This document shows, in pieces, positions 9,254-16,794 of a stretch of 64,000 nucleotides of DNA (position 1 is the first letter of the stretch; each line of letters opens with the position of its first letter). The notes beneath the pieces are model-generated. The model saw nothing but the letters and a program-made list of their open reading frames with translations. It had not been told where the DNA came from and made no database searches. The translations under genes and the position numbers were made by a program. The stretch covers positions 124,001 to 188,000 of the forward strand of contig NZ_CP101416.1 in the NCBI RefSeq assembly GCF_027942295.1. Direction: 5' to 3'. This DNA comes from Pseudanabaena sp. Chao 1811 (lineage in GTDB: Bacteria; Cyanobacteriota; Cyanobacteriia; Pseudanabaenales; Pseudanabaenaceae).

Positions 9254-10660
9254 ATGAACTATATAAAAGCTATTGAATCTGCAATCGGAATAACATTTCT
9301 CGATAAAAACTTACTTTTACAATCGCTAACTCATACAACTTATGCACGATTGATAGGTGATTCTGAAGCTCATAATGAATGGTTAGCAATTTTTGGAGAT
9401 ACTTTACTTGACTTAATTGTGGTTGAGCATCTCTACAAAATTAATGGCAATCGGTATGGTAAGCAATTTATTTCTGATGAACGAGATAAATTGGTAAAGA
9501 GGGATGAAAATCTGATCTTATTTTCAAAAAAAATCTTTCTCGATAAACTTGTCAGAGCTAAAAAGACAGACGATCGAATTAGCTTAGAAGATATCATCCG
9601 CTCGTTTAAAGCATTGTTAGCTGCTATATATTTGGATCAAGGATTAGGTATAGTCCAGAATTGGTTTATAAATCAATTTCTCTCGCCTCTAGACTCAGAT
9701 AGTAGTGAAACTATAAAGAATAATCTATCAATAGTTGATATAGCAGTTATTGAAAAGGCAATCTCTCACGAATTTTGCAATAAAGCAATCCTTCAAACAG
9801 CAATTACAGAGCGTTCTTATGCCGTGCGATGGAAAAATGCTGGTGACCATAATGAAGGGTTAGCATTGTTAGGAGATTCTTTATTAGATTTCATTGTTCT
9901 CGAATATCTCTACAACCTCAAAGGAAAATATGGGAAAGGTAAGTTGTCGAGTAATCGAGACAGGTTGGTGAACGATAATACACTAGAATTTATTGCTTGC
10001 AGATTGGAATTAGTACGCTTTATTCGCCACGATGGAATGTTGGGGGCTAAAAATTTGACGGATGGGTTAGAAGCTATATTAGGGGCAATTTATCTTGATG
10101 GGGGACTCAATGTTTCAAGAGATTGGCTCTTTAGGCAGATCCCAAAAGAAATCATTACTCAGATAGAAAATGAGTTTCACCAAGATGAATCGATGTCGCA
10201 AGGTTTACCTGCAAATATTTTCAGTACAGATTCCTTAATTTCATCAACAGGCATAAGCTACAGCAGACTTAATGATTTATTGAGTAATGGAAAATGGCAA
10301 GATGCTGATCTAGAAACAAAGGAATTGATGTTGCGTGTTGTCGAACAAGTTGACTTTTTGCCAAGCGGATTGATTGATACTTTTCCCTGTGAGGATTTAA
10401 AAATAATCGATCAACTATGGACATACTATTCAAGTGGTCGGTTTGGGTTCAGTACTCAGGTTGCAATTTTGAGAGATGTAGAATCAGATTGGGACAGTTT
10501 TGGGGATCGTGTGGGTTGGCGAGGACAGTCTAAGAATGATCGTATTTATAGCCTGAATGCTCCCAAAGGACATCTTCCTTCATCAGCTAACCGTCTTGCT
10601 GGGAAAGGTGCTAAAGCGAGGATGCAACTGTTGAAACGTGCGGAAATATGTAGATTGTAA
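9254..10660 (+). CDS. Fusion protein: two RNase III domains plus a GUN4 domain
   Basis: The 468-aa protein has three parts. Residues about 1-145 are an RNase III fold with HNEWLAIFGD (Glu42, Asp49), but the distal acidic pair is changed to Arg116 and Lys119, so this copy looks inactive. Residues about 155-295 are a second RNase III fold with HNEGLALLGD (Glu201, Asp208) and LTDGLEAILGAIYLD (Asp270, Glu273). It keeps four catalytic acids, though the E. coli Glu41 position is Ala. Residues about 333-458 are a GUN4 domain (LLSNGKWQDADLET, FPCEDLKIIDQLW, FGDRVGWR, SLNAPKGHLP). There is no dsRNA-binding domain. RNase III cuts double-stranded RNA; GUN4 binds porphyrins in chlorophyll synthesis and occurs in signalling fusions. 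The combination suggests an RNA-cutting module with a GUN4 sensor, but this is inference. The neighbours are accessory genes. Confidence 0.85.
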   Translation: MNYIKAIESAIGITFLDKNLLLQSLTHTTYARLIGDSEAHNEWLAIFGDTLLDLIVVEHLYKINGNRYGKQFISDERDKLVKRDENLILFSKKIFLDKLVRAKKTDDRISLEDIIRSFKALLAAIYLDQGLGIVQNWFINQFLSPLDSDSSETIKNNLSIVDIAVIEKAISHEFCNKAILQTAITERSYAVRWKNAGDHNEGLALLGDSLLDFIVLEYLYNLKGKYGKGKLSSNRDRLVNDNTLEFIACRLELVRFIRHDGMLGAKNLTDGLEAILGAIYLDGGLNVSRDWLFRQIPKEIITQIENEFHQDESMSQGLPANIFSTDSLISSTGISYSRLNDLLSNGKWQDADLETKELMLRVVEQVDFLPSGLIDTFPCEDLKIIDQLWTYYSSGRFGFSTQVAILRDVESDWDSFGDRVGWRGQSKNDRIYSLNAPKGHLPSSANRLAGKGAKARMQLLKRAEICRL

Positions 10661-10989
10661 AAAATTTGATTTGGATCTTGTTGATTCGCCAATTCTAAAG
10701 TAGGAGTTTGACTTATACTGATTCAAAAAATCATCCAAAAATCACAAGATATACCAGAAGAAAAACTTGTCAAAATTTATGAGCGTTGCACAATGAATGC
10801 GTGATTCGGATAATTCATAGTGGTGAAATTCTTGCTTAGTAGCTTCGTCATATTTTTTGTGTCTTTTAAATATGTAATGCCTAATTCCTTACTTTTGACT
10901 AAATTTAGGTAATGATTAATTACAACATTTCACTTCTAATTTACTAACAGTAAAACTTAATATTTAATCTTGTATTGGAGGATAAAAAG
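10661..10989. other. Intergenic region with a possible antitoxin remnant
   Basis: This AT-rich stretch has no full gene. Bases 10718-10804 read on the plus strand as LIQKIIQKSQDIPEEKLVKI and then eight residues to a stop. This resembles the N-terminus of small cyanobacterial antitoxins, but it has no ATG at its start and no toxin partner. It may be a decayed toxin-antitoxin locus. The final bases hold the ribosome site (ggagga, 10977-10982) of the next gene. Confidence 0.35.
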
Positions 10990-11232
10990 ATGCCAAACAT
11001 AACTCTTAGTAACGAGCAAGTTGTGGAGCTAGTTAAACAACTACCTCAAGAACAAAAAACAGAAATATTTAGATTTTTATTGATTTCTCAATGGCAAGAA
11101 TGGCAAGATTTGTCTAGCTATGGATCTGATAAAGTCAAACTTGCAGCACAAGAAAGAGGATACGACTGGGAAAAGATGTCTGAAGCAGAAAAAGAAGAAT
11201 TTATTGATGAAGTTTTACATGAAACTCCATGA
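10990..11232 (+). CDS. Putative antitoxin paired with a PIN toxin
   Basis: An 80-aa acidic protein beginning MPNITLSNEQVVELVKQLPQ. A strong ribosome site (ggagga) sits 7 bp before the ATG at 10990; the TTG at 10975 is upstream of that site and unlikely. The N-terminal helix (VVELVKQLPQEQKTEIFRFL) and acidic tail (EKEEFIDEVLHETP) are typical of small antitoxins encoded just before COG1569-type PIN genes. It overlaps the toxin gene by 4 bp (ATGA), which indicates translational coupling. The assignment rests on this pairing; no DNA-binding motif is certain. Confidence 0.7.
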   Translation: MPNITLSNEQVVELVKQLPQEQKTEIFRFLLISQWQEWQDLSSYGSDKVKLAAQERGYDWEKMSEAEKEEFIDEVLHETP

Positions 11233-11636
11233 AATACATTGTTGTTTTTGACACAAATATCTTGATTTCTGCATTGTTCTCACAAACTGGAAGTCCGTTT
11301 CGAGTCTTAGCACTAGCAAAAATTGGACAGATAGAGTCTGTAACCTGCCAAGAAATTTTAGACGAATTTGCTGAAAAGCTATTATTAAAATTTAAATTCT
11401 CTGAAGAAAAAACTCGACTTGCGGTTAATGAAATACAGAAGTTTTCGCGGATAGTGACAATTTCTGGAACACTTAAAGTCGTGCCGAATGATCCTGATGA
11501 CGATATGGTAATTGAGTGTGCGGTAGCTGGTTGTGCAACGCATATAATTACAGGTGATAAACACCTTTTGTCACTTAGTCAACATCAGAATATTGCGATC
11601 GCTAAAGCCACAGACTTTGTTAATTTATTTACTTAG
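11229..11636 (+). CDS. PIN-domain toxin (putative RNase)
   Basis: The 135-aa protein is a complete PIN domain of the COG1569 type. The N-terminal strand ends in FDTNILISALF with the first metal-binding Asp, followed by an acidic Glu near residue 43 (CQEILDEF), then DPDDDMVIECA and the late Asp in ITGDKHLL. PIN toxins cleave RNA with a Mg2+ or Mn2+ cluster and are neutralised by the upstream antitoxin. All acidic positions are present, so it should be active. It overlaps the antitoxin by 4 bp. Confidence 0.85.
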   Translation: MKYIVVFDTNILISALFSQTGSPFRVLALAKIGQIESVTCQEILDEFAEKLLLKFKFSEEKTRLAVNEIQKFSRIVTISGTLKVVPNDPDDDMVIECAVAGCATHIITGDKHLLSLSQHQNIAIAKATDFVNLFT

Positions 11637-11664
11637 TATGCTCAACTTTTAACCCGTCAAATCT

Positions 11665-12429
11665 ATGTCGATTGCCCCAATCCTTAAAGCTGAAAACATC
11701 TCGAAATCCTTTGGCGGTATTCATGCCGTAAGTAATGCGCGGATCGAAGTACCTACGGGAAGTATCACAGGGCTAATTGGTCCCAATGGGGCAGGAAAAA
11801 CCACATTTTTTGGATTACTCTCCAATTTCCTGAAACCCGATCGCGGCACAGTGCAATTTGACGGGATACCAATTCAAGGCAAACCACCCCATGCGATCGC
11901 CAAACTCGGCATGATCCGCACCTTTCAAGTACCTCGCGTCTTGTCGCGCCTATCAGTACTAGAAAACATGCTACTGGCAGCTCAAGATCAAGCAGGTGAA
12001 AAGTTTTGGAATACTTGGTTTCAAGGACAAAAAATCGCCACACAGGAAAAAGAAAATCGCGAAAAAGCAAGACATATTCTCGAATCCGTCGGCTTAATCA
12101 GAATGGCAGACAACTACGCAGGTTCTCTATCGGGTGGTCAGCGTAAGTTATTAGAAATTGCCCGTGCCTTGATGACTGACCCCAAATTAATTTTGCTAGA
12201 TGAGCCTGCGGCGGGAGTAAATCCTGCCTTGATCGAAGAGATTTGTAGCCTGATCCACAAGTTGAATCAACAAGGATTAAGCTTTTTGATCATCGAACAC
12301 AATATGGATGTGATTATGTCCCTATGCGATCGCGTCTGGGTCTTAGCCGAAGGTCACAACCTCGCTGATGGCTCACCCGCAGAAATTCAAAGCGATCCTA
12401 AAGTTTTAGAGGCATATTTAGGTTCATAG
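11665..12429 (+). CDS. LivG/NatA-type ABC transporter ATP-binding protein
   Basis: The 254-aa ATPase has Walker A (GPNGAGKTT, near residue 40), the LSGGQRK signature, Walker B (LILLDEPAAGVNP) and the switch His (IIEHNMD). The insert after Walker A (MIRTFQVPRVLSRLSVLENM) is typical of LivG-class ATPases for hydrophobic amino acids; cyanobacterial NatA is the closest type I recall. It would energise import from the cytoplasmic side of the membrane. No permease or binding-protein gene lies nearby, so its partners are elsewhere. It stands between two toxin-antitoxin pairs. It is related to, but distinct from, UrtD in this window. Confidence 0.82.
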   Translation: MSIAPILKAENISKSFGGIHAVSNARIEVPTGSITGLIGPNGAGKTTFFGLLSNFLKPDRGTVQFDGIPIQGKPPHAIAKLGMIRTFQVPRVLSRLSVLENMLLAAQDQAGEKFWNTWFQGQKIATQEKENREKARHILESVGLIRMADNYAGSLSGGQRKLLEIARALMTDPKLILLDEPAAGVNPALIEEICSLIHKLNQQGLSFLIIEHNMDVIMSLCDRVWVLAEGHNLADGSPAEIQSDPKVLEAYLGS

Positions 12430-12430
12430 A

Positions 12431-12456
12431 TATGTACAATGTACTGTACATATAAT
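12431..12456 (+). promoter_or_regulatory. YefM-YoeB operator with TGTACA boxes and -10 element
   Basis: Two TGTACA hexamers (12433-12438 and 12445-12450) form an imperfect palindrome just before a TATAAT (12451-12456), 17 bp upstream of the yefM start. E. coli YefM autorepresses through TGTACA-core palindromes, so this is very probably the autoregulatory operator overlapping the promoter. No good -35 is visible. Confidence 0.7.
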
Positions 12457-12472
12457 CACTAGGTGACTAGTT

Positions 12473-12724
12473 ATGAATGCAGTTACTTATACCTATGTCC
12501 GCAATAATCTTGCGAAAACCTTAGAGAAGGTTTGTGATGATCACGATCCTGTAATTGTGACCCGTCAAAATCAAAATTCAGTAGTGATTATGTCACTTGA
12601 GGACTACGAAGCTCTTGCAGAAACTGCCTATTTGTTGCGTAGCCCCCAAAATGCTCAGAGGTTAATTAGGGCGATCGCTGATCTAGAATCTGGTAAGGGC
12701 AAGCAGAGAGAACTTGTCGAATGA
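12473..12724 (+). CDS. yefM: YefM-type antitoxin (Phd/YefM family)
   Basis: The 83-aa protein begins MNAVTYTYVRNNLAKTLEKV and has the Phd/YefM core (VCDDHDPVIVTRQNQNSVVI, then MSLEDYEALAETAYLL). The N-terminal part binds operator DNA and the C-terminal tail neutralises YoeB. It overlaps yoeB by 4 bp (ATGA) and is preceded by a TGTACA operator, so it should repress its own operon together with the toxin. Confidence 0.92.
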   Translation: MNAVTYTYVRNNLAKTLEKVCDDHDPVIVTRQNQNSVVIMSLEDYEALAETAYLLRSPQNAQRLIRAIADLESGKGKQRELVE

Positions 12725-12975
12725 CGATAATTTTTTCTGACGATGCATGGGAAGACTATCTTTACTGGCAACGTACCGATCCCAAAATCCTCAAACGCAT
12801 TAATACACTAATCAAGGAAATTCAACGCACTCCCTACGAAGGCATCGGTAAACCTGAAGCCTTAAAACATGGCTTTTCGGGTTACTGGTCAAGACGTATT
12901 ACTGATGAGCATCGCATTATTTACAAAGCGGAAACTGATTCTTTGCTAATTGCTCAACTTCGTTATCATTACTGA
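12721..12975 (+). CDS. yoeB: YoeB-type mRNA interferase toxin
   Basis: The 84-aa protein matches the length of E. coli YoeB and keeps its key residues at the same numbers: Glu46, Arg65, His83 and the C-terminal Tyr84 (QLRYHY end). YoeB enters the ribosome A site and cleaves mRNA. It is translationally coupled to yefM by a 4-bp overlap. The gene is intact, so the pair should be a functional addiction module. Confidence 0.93.
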   Translation: MTIIFSDDAWEDYLYWQRTDPKILKRINTLIKEIQRTPYEGIGKPEALKHGFSGYWSRRITDEHRIIYKAETDSLLIAQLRYHY

Positions 12976-13011
12976 ACAATTTTTTTTGGTCTATCAATTC
13001 TCCAATACCAG

Positions 13012-14064
13012 ATGTCGTTGAATTCAAAATCCCTGTCTCAATCTTTCAATGTGTTGCTACTAGTGCCTACTGGCATTAATGCGTCGATCGGTGGTTACGC
13101 AGGGGATGCCTTGCCAGTGGCGAGAGCGATCGCCTCAATAGCAGATAACGTAATCACTCATCCTAATGTCTTAAACGGCGCGAGTTTATATTGGTCAATG
13201 CCAAATGTGTTATACACCGAGGGCTATGCCCTCGATCGCATGGCAAAGGGCGACTGGGGACTGCGTGCGGTCAGATCTAATCGCATAGGTGTAATTCTCG
13301 ATCGCGGCATGGAACCAGATTTAGAATTGCGCCACCGTCAAGCAATATCAGCAGCACAGGCAACTTTAGGTTTAAACATTACCGATGTTCTCGTTACCGA
13401 TCACGATCTGGGAGTGGAACTGCGATCGGGAGACTCTGGCGCAACATGGGGGACAATCGCGAACCTCGATAGTTTGCTCAGAGCCGCCGAGAAATTGATT
13501 AAAGTTTCTCAAGTAGAAGCGATCGTAGTTGTCGCCAGATTTCCCGATGATCCTGATAGTGAAGCATTACAAAACTATCGCCAAGGTAAAGGAGTGGATG
13601 CTCTTGCAGGAGCCGAAGCCGTAATTAGCCATGCGATCGTGCGCGAGTTTGCCATACCCTGCGCCCATGCCCCTGCTTTACAACCATTACCCCTCAATCC
13701 AAGCGTTTCGCCCCGTGCGGCGGCAGAGGAATTAGGCTATACCTTTTTACCCTGTGTGCTAGTCGGGCTAAGTCGCGCCCCGAAGATCATTACCAATCGC
13801 AATCTGCTTAAGCCCGATGATATTACGGCTGATGATATTGATGCGATCATTACGCCTTACAGTGCTTGCGGTGGTGCGGGTTTATTAGCACTTAATCCAT
13901 TACCCCATGTCCAAACTATTTTTGTGAAGGAAAATCAAACAGGACTAAATGTTACTCCTGAGATGTTGGGATTAAAAGGCGTTGTAGTTGCAAATTATTG
14001 GGAAGCGATCGGAGTTTTAACAGCGATTAAATCTGGAATTAATCCTCAAAGCTTAAGACCATAA
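13012..14064 (+). CDS. DUF3326 family protein
   Basis: The 350-aa protein begins after a short polar leader with LLLVPTGINASIGGYAGDAL, the conserved start of the DUF3326 family found in cyanobacteria and plants. Other conserved stretches are TDHDLGVELRSGDSGATWG, VVARFPDD and ITPYSACGGAGLL. No enzymatic function is known to me for this family. It has no membrane helix or signal peptide, so it should be soluble. It is a single gene on the plus strand, 36 bp after yoeB, with no sign of co-regulation. Confidence 0.85.
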   Translation: MSLNSKSLSQSFNVLLLVPTGINASIGGYAGDALPVARAIASIADNVITHPNVLNGASLYWSMPNVLYTEGYALDRMAKGDWGLRAVRSNRIGVILDRGMEPDLELRHRQAISAAQATLGLNITDVLVTDHDLGVELRSGDSGATWGTIANLDSLLRAAEKLIKVSQVEAIVVVARFPDDPDSEALQNYRQGKGVDALAGAEAVISHAIVREFAIPCAHAPALQPLPLNPSVSPRAAAEELGYTFLPCVLVGLSRAPKIITNRNLLKPDDITADDIDAIITPYSACGGAGLLALNPLPHVQTIFVKENQTGLNVTPEMLGLKGVVVANYWEAIGVLTAIKSGINPQSLRP

Positions 14065-14200
14065 GTAACATTTTCGTGAATTGGTATTACAGAGAATATT
14101 TCTGTAACACCAACCCTAAACGGCTAAGCAATGTTTTGCTGTTCCAAGTGCAAAATTCATGAGACGATTAGCTACATAATATTTGCAACTTATAACAATT

Positions 14201-14818
14201 ATGAAGTTTTGGAAGATTAGCATTTCGGCATTGTTGGCTACAGTTACATTTGCCTCTGGAACTCTATTAGTAGTCAAGACATCTGTTGCCCAATCTAAGA
14301 GCACAACTGCTCCTTCAAGTCTGAAGACAACTATTGTCAACAGAGCAATTACTGAAAGTGAGGTTTTAGAAGCCCAAAAAGCTTGGGGAGAAGCATTGGT
14401 ATCTATTTCCACAACATATGAAAAAGAGGGCAAAGATGCTGCTAAAGAATTAGCTGGAAAGGTAATTGACAAAGCCTACGGCTATCAATTTGGACTTGTT
14501 CTTTTCAAGCCAACACTCACTACAGCTCCCCAGACATTCCGAACTACCCGCGCAAGCGCTTTGGCTTATTTTGTCGGGGATGATCCTGCATTTCCAAGAG
14601 ATAAGGGTTTTGCTTTGAATGGTTGGCGAAAAGTAGAGATTAATAATATTGGAATCTTTATTTCTGGTGATACGGCTACCTCTATGGGTAAAGTGAATCT
14701 TACCGATAAAGATGGCAATGTGGTCACAGTAGACAAGACTTGGCAGTTCTTTAAGGATGATAGCGGTAAGCTACGCATTATTGTTCACCACTCCTCATTA
14801 CCTTATTCAGGTAAATAA
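14201..14818 (+). CDS. Exported protein of unknown function
   Basis: The 205-aa protein starts at the ATG at 14201, where a signal peptide begins (MKFWKISISALLATVTFASG, cleavage near SVAQS). The mature part has an NTF2/SnoaL-like feel: an N-terminal helix (EAQKAWGEALVSISTTYEKE), a long internal region with FVGDDPAFPRDKGFALNGWR, and ending strands (TWQFFKDDSGKLRIIVHHSS). I do not recognise the family firmly. A periplasmic or thylakoid-lumen location is expected from the signal. It is convergent with the Rieske oxygenase gene. Confidence 0.65.
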   Translation: MKFWKISISALLATVTFASGTLLVVKTSVAQSKSTTAPSSLKTTIVNRAITESEVLEAQKAWGEALVSISTTYEKEGKDAAKELAGKVIDKAYGYQFGLVLFKPTLTTAPQTFRTTRASALAYFVGDDPAFPRDKGFALNGWRKVEINNIGIFISGDTATSMGKVNLTDKDGNVVTVDKTWQFFKDDSGKLRIIVHHSSLPYSGK

Positions 14819-14844
14819 TTCATCCAGCGATGCAATCATAAACC

Positions 14845-14885
14845 ACAAAATGGTAAGAATCGCAAAACGATTCTTACCATTTTGT
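14845..14885. terminator. Bidirectional hairpin between convergent genes
   Basis: A perfect 18-bp stem (acaaaatggtaagaatcg / cgattcttaccattttgt) lies 27 bp after the exported protein gene and 21 bp beyond the Rieske gene stop. It probably stops transcription from both sides. Its core resembles the inner hairpin of the elements at 22449 and 60303. Confidence 0.7.
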
Positions 14886-14906
14886 AGCACGAATATTAAT
14901 ATCAAA

Positions 14907-15944
14907 CTAGGAAGTAAAAGACTTGCCTAAACCCAAAGCCGCAAGCTTTTTACGGAAAGTAATCGAGCTTTTATCGCCAGCAATATGTACCTCGTCAGCA
15001 AGGCAAATTGGCAAATCCTCTGGCCATTGCTCCTCAACGATCGCCTTGTCCTCATAAAATACCTGATCATTAAAATCGAGAGTGTTTTGTAGAGGCGCAT
15101 CTTTATCAAAGTTTCGACAAATCGGGACAAACAATCGCGTTTTCCTTGCCGAAATTGGCGAAGCCGCGTTGAGAATATGTAGCTTGCCATGAGGGAAGAA
15201 AACAGTCAGCTTGGCGGTGAAGGGAATAAACAGTTCAAATAGTCTTCGCCACAAAAAATCAGGCGGAGCTAAATGCTTCATGCCATGAGCATAGTTGCTA
15301 ACAGTACTGATATAGTCGGCTCTGAATCCAGAGGCTGTTTGCTCGATACTATAGTCTGGCACTTCGGGATTATCCTTTTCCCCAAAAGACTTCGCATGGA
15401 TAAAGGCAAAGTGACTGACATCTAAGAAGCCTTCCACTTGTCGCCCTGCTGCCGCATCCAAATCCACGGACTTGGGTAACACCTGAATATAATCTGGATC
15501 TTCCCATTCAGCTAATTCAGGGAATGGAACTGCACCATTATCGATCAATCTTGTCCAGACTAACCCATAGCGCTCCATCACTGGATAGGTCTTGAGTTTA
15601 AGTCTTGATGGAATTGTGGCTTCAGGCTGAGCAGGAATATGAACACATTTCGCATTGCAGTCATATTGCACACCGTGGTAAGGACAAACAAGGCGATCGT
15701 TTTCAATCCAACCTAAACTCAGGGGTGCGCCACGATGCAGGCATAGATCTTTAGCAACAATAACCGAGCCATCGGAAACTCGATAAATCACCAATCTTTC
15801 GTCTAAGAGGTGTGTACCATAGGGCTTTTCAGATGTGATCTCATGGGAAAATGCAACGGGATACCAGAAGGGTGCAAGCGCTTGCCAATCAGTTGAACTA
15901 AAAGTGCAATTGCGTGGCAAAGATACTTCTTTGGTTGCTACCAT
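14907..15944 (-). CDS. Rieske-type non-heme iron oxygenase
   Basis: The 345-aa protein has an N-terminal Rieske [2Fe-2S] domain with the complete Cys68-x-His70 ... Cys87-x2-His90 motif (CLHRGAPL and CPYHG). The C-terminal catalytic domain contains EGFLDVSHFAFIHAKSFG, which supplies the two His ligands of the mononuclear iron. The family includes bacterial ring-hydroxylating oxygenases and the chloroplast PaO/Tic55/CMO group. The substrate cannot be read from sequence. The ATG at 15942-15944 was chosen over the upstream GTG at 15995 because it starts a normal family N-terminus. Electrons might come from a ferredoxin, but no dedicated partner is adjacent. Confidence 0.85.
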   Translation of the reverse strand: MVATKEVSLPRNCTFSSTDWQALAPFWYPVAFSHEITSEKPYGTHLLDERLVIYRVSDGSVIVAKDLCLHRGAPLSLGWIENDRLVCPYHGVQYDCNAKCVHIPAQPEATIPSRLKLKTYPVMERYGLVWTRLIDNGAVPFPELAEWEDPDYIQVLPKSVDLDAAAGRQVEGFLDVSHFAFIHAKSFGEKDNPEVPDYSIEQTASGFRADYISTVSNYAHGMKHLAPPDFLWRRLFELFIPFTAKLTVFFPHGKLHILNAASPISARKTRLFVPICRNFDKDAPLQNTLDFNDQVFYEDKAIVEEQWPEDLPICLADEVHIAGDKSSITFRKKLAALGLGKSFTS

Positions 15945-16031
15945 AAAAATCACTCTTTTGTTTAGTTCTATAGAATTGACGTTACAACGCACCAAAGTTT
16001 TATTCTGTATAACTTTGCACGAATCTAGTGA

Positions 16032-16133
16032 ACGCGAGTTCGAGATAACTCAAAACCCAAAAGTAAAAGGCTTGCTAAGCAAGCCTTTTACTTTTGGGTT
16101 TTTAAAATTTGCTAGCTTAACCCGAACTGACGT
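16032..16133. repeat. MITE-like element with acgNgagttcga ends (copy 1)
   Basis: The outer inverted ends acgcgagttcga and cgaactgacgt enclose a perfect hairpin (arms aacccaaaagtaaaaggctt and aagccttttacttttgggtt). The same ends occur around different hairpins at 22449-22548 and 60303-60413. It lies upstream of rpmG. Confidence 0.6.
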
Positions 16134-16247
16134 TAGTTATTGCGATCGCCAAAATTTCTGACAATAATTTTCCTATTGATGTGGAAGTAGGATGATTTTG
16201 TGTAATACTTGTAGATCGCACTTTTAAGTAATCTCACAACTAAAAAA

Positions 16248-16442
16248 ATGGCTAAAAACAAAGGTGTCCGTCTCGTTATTACGCTAGAGTGCACCGAATG
16301 TCGCACCAATGCCAATAAGCGATCTCCTGGTGTATCTCGTTATACGACCATGAAAAATCGTCGTAATACCACTGCAAGATTAGAACTCAAAAAGTTCTGC
16401 CCTCATTGCAACTCTCACACTGTTCACAAAGAAATCAAGTAG
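16248..16442 (+). CDS. rpmG: 50S ribosomal protein L33
   Basis: The 64-aa protein begins [20 protein letters not shown] and ends with [14 protein letters not shown]. The two Cys pairs (CTEC and CPHC) are the zinc-type L33 pattern. It is a component of the large ribosomal subunit. rpsR follows 38 bp later, the usual cyanobacterial rpmG-rpsR operon. Confidence 0.97.
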   Translation: MAKNKGVRLVITLECTECRTNANKRSPGVSRYTTMKNRRNTTARLELKKFCPHCNSHTVHKEIK

Positions 16443-16480
16443 TCCGTAAATCCCAATCATTAAAATCGCATAATCCCATC

Positions 16481-16708
16481 ATGGCAATTAACTCCTCTTT
16501 TTATCGCAAGCGCCTCTCTCCGATCGCGCCTGCTGCCAAAATCGACTATAAAGATGTCGAATTACTGCGTAAGTACATCACCGAACGTGGCAAAATTCTT
16601 CCCCGTCGTATTACAGGTTTGACCGCAAAGCAACAACGTGCTTTAACCACAGCGATTAAACAAGCGCGTGTAGTTGCATTACTACCCTTCATCAACAAAG
16701 AAGGTTAA
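16481..16708 (+). CDS. rpsR: 30S ribosomal protein S18
   Basis: The 75-aa protein (start [17 protein letters not shown]) has the S18 core [20 protein letters not shown] and [20 protein letters not shown], and ends in ARVVALLPF. The ATG at 16481 gives the normal length; the open frame upstream overlaps rpmG and is not part of it. S18 binds S6 and 16S rRNA in the small-subunit platform. It is co-transcribed with rpmG. Confidence 0.97.
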   Translation: MAINSSFYRKRLSPIAPAAKIDYKDVELLRKYITERGKILPRRITGLTAKQQRALTTAIKQARVVALLPFINKEG

Positions 16709-16714
16709 GAAATA

Positions 16715-16733
16715 AAAGACGCAATGCGTCTTT
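16715..16733 (+). terminator. Short hairpin after rpsR
   Basis: The stem aaagacgca / tgcgtcttt begins 7 bp after the rpsR stop and is followed by a T-rich tract. It is a plausible intrinsic terminator of the rpmG-rpsR operon. Confidence 0.6.
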
Positions 16734-16751
16734 CTTATATTTGAGATCAAT

Positions 16752-16794
16752 AAAAATATTAGGGGTAATTCATGAATTGCCCCTAAATATTTTT
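16752..16794 (-). terminator. Hairpin at the 3' end of the deacetylase gene
   Basis: The arms aaaaatattaggggtaatt and gaattgcccctaaatatttt form a long stem directly beyond the minus-strand stop codon. It probably terminates the deacetylase gene. Confidence 0.55.
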
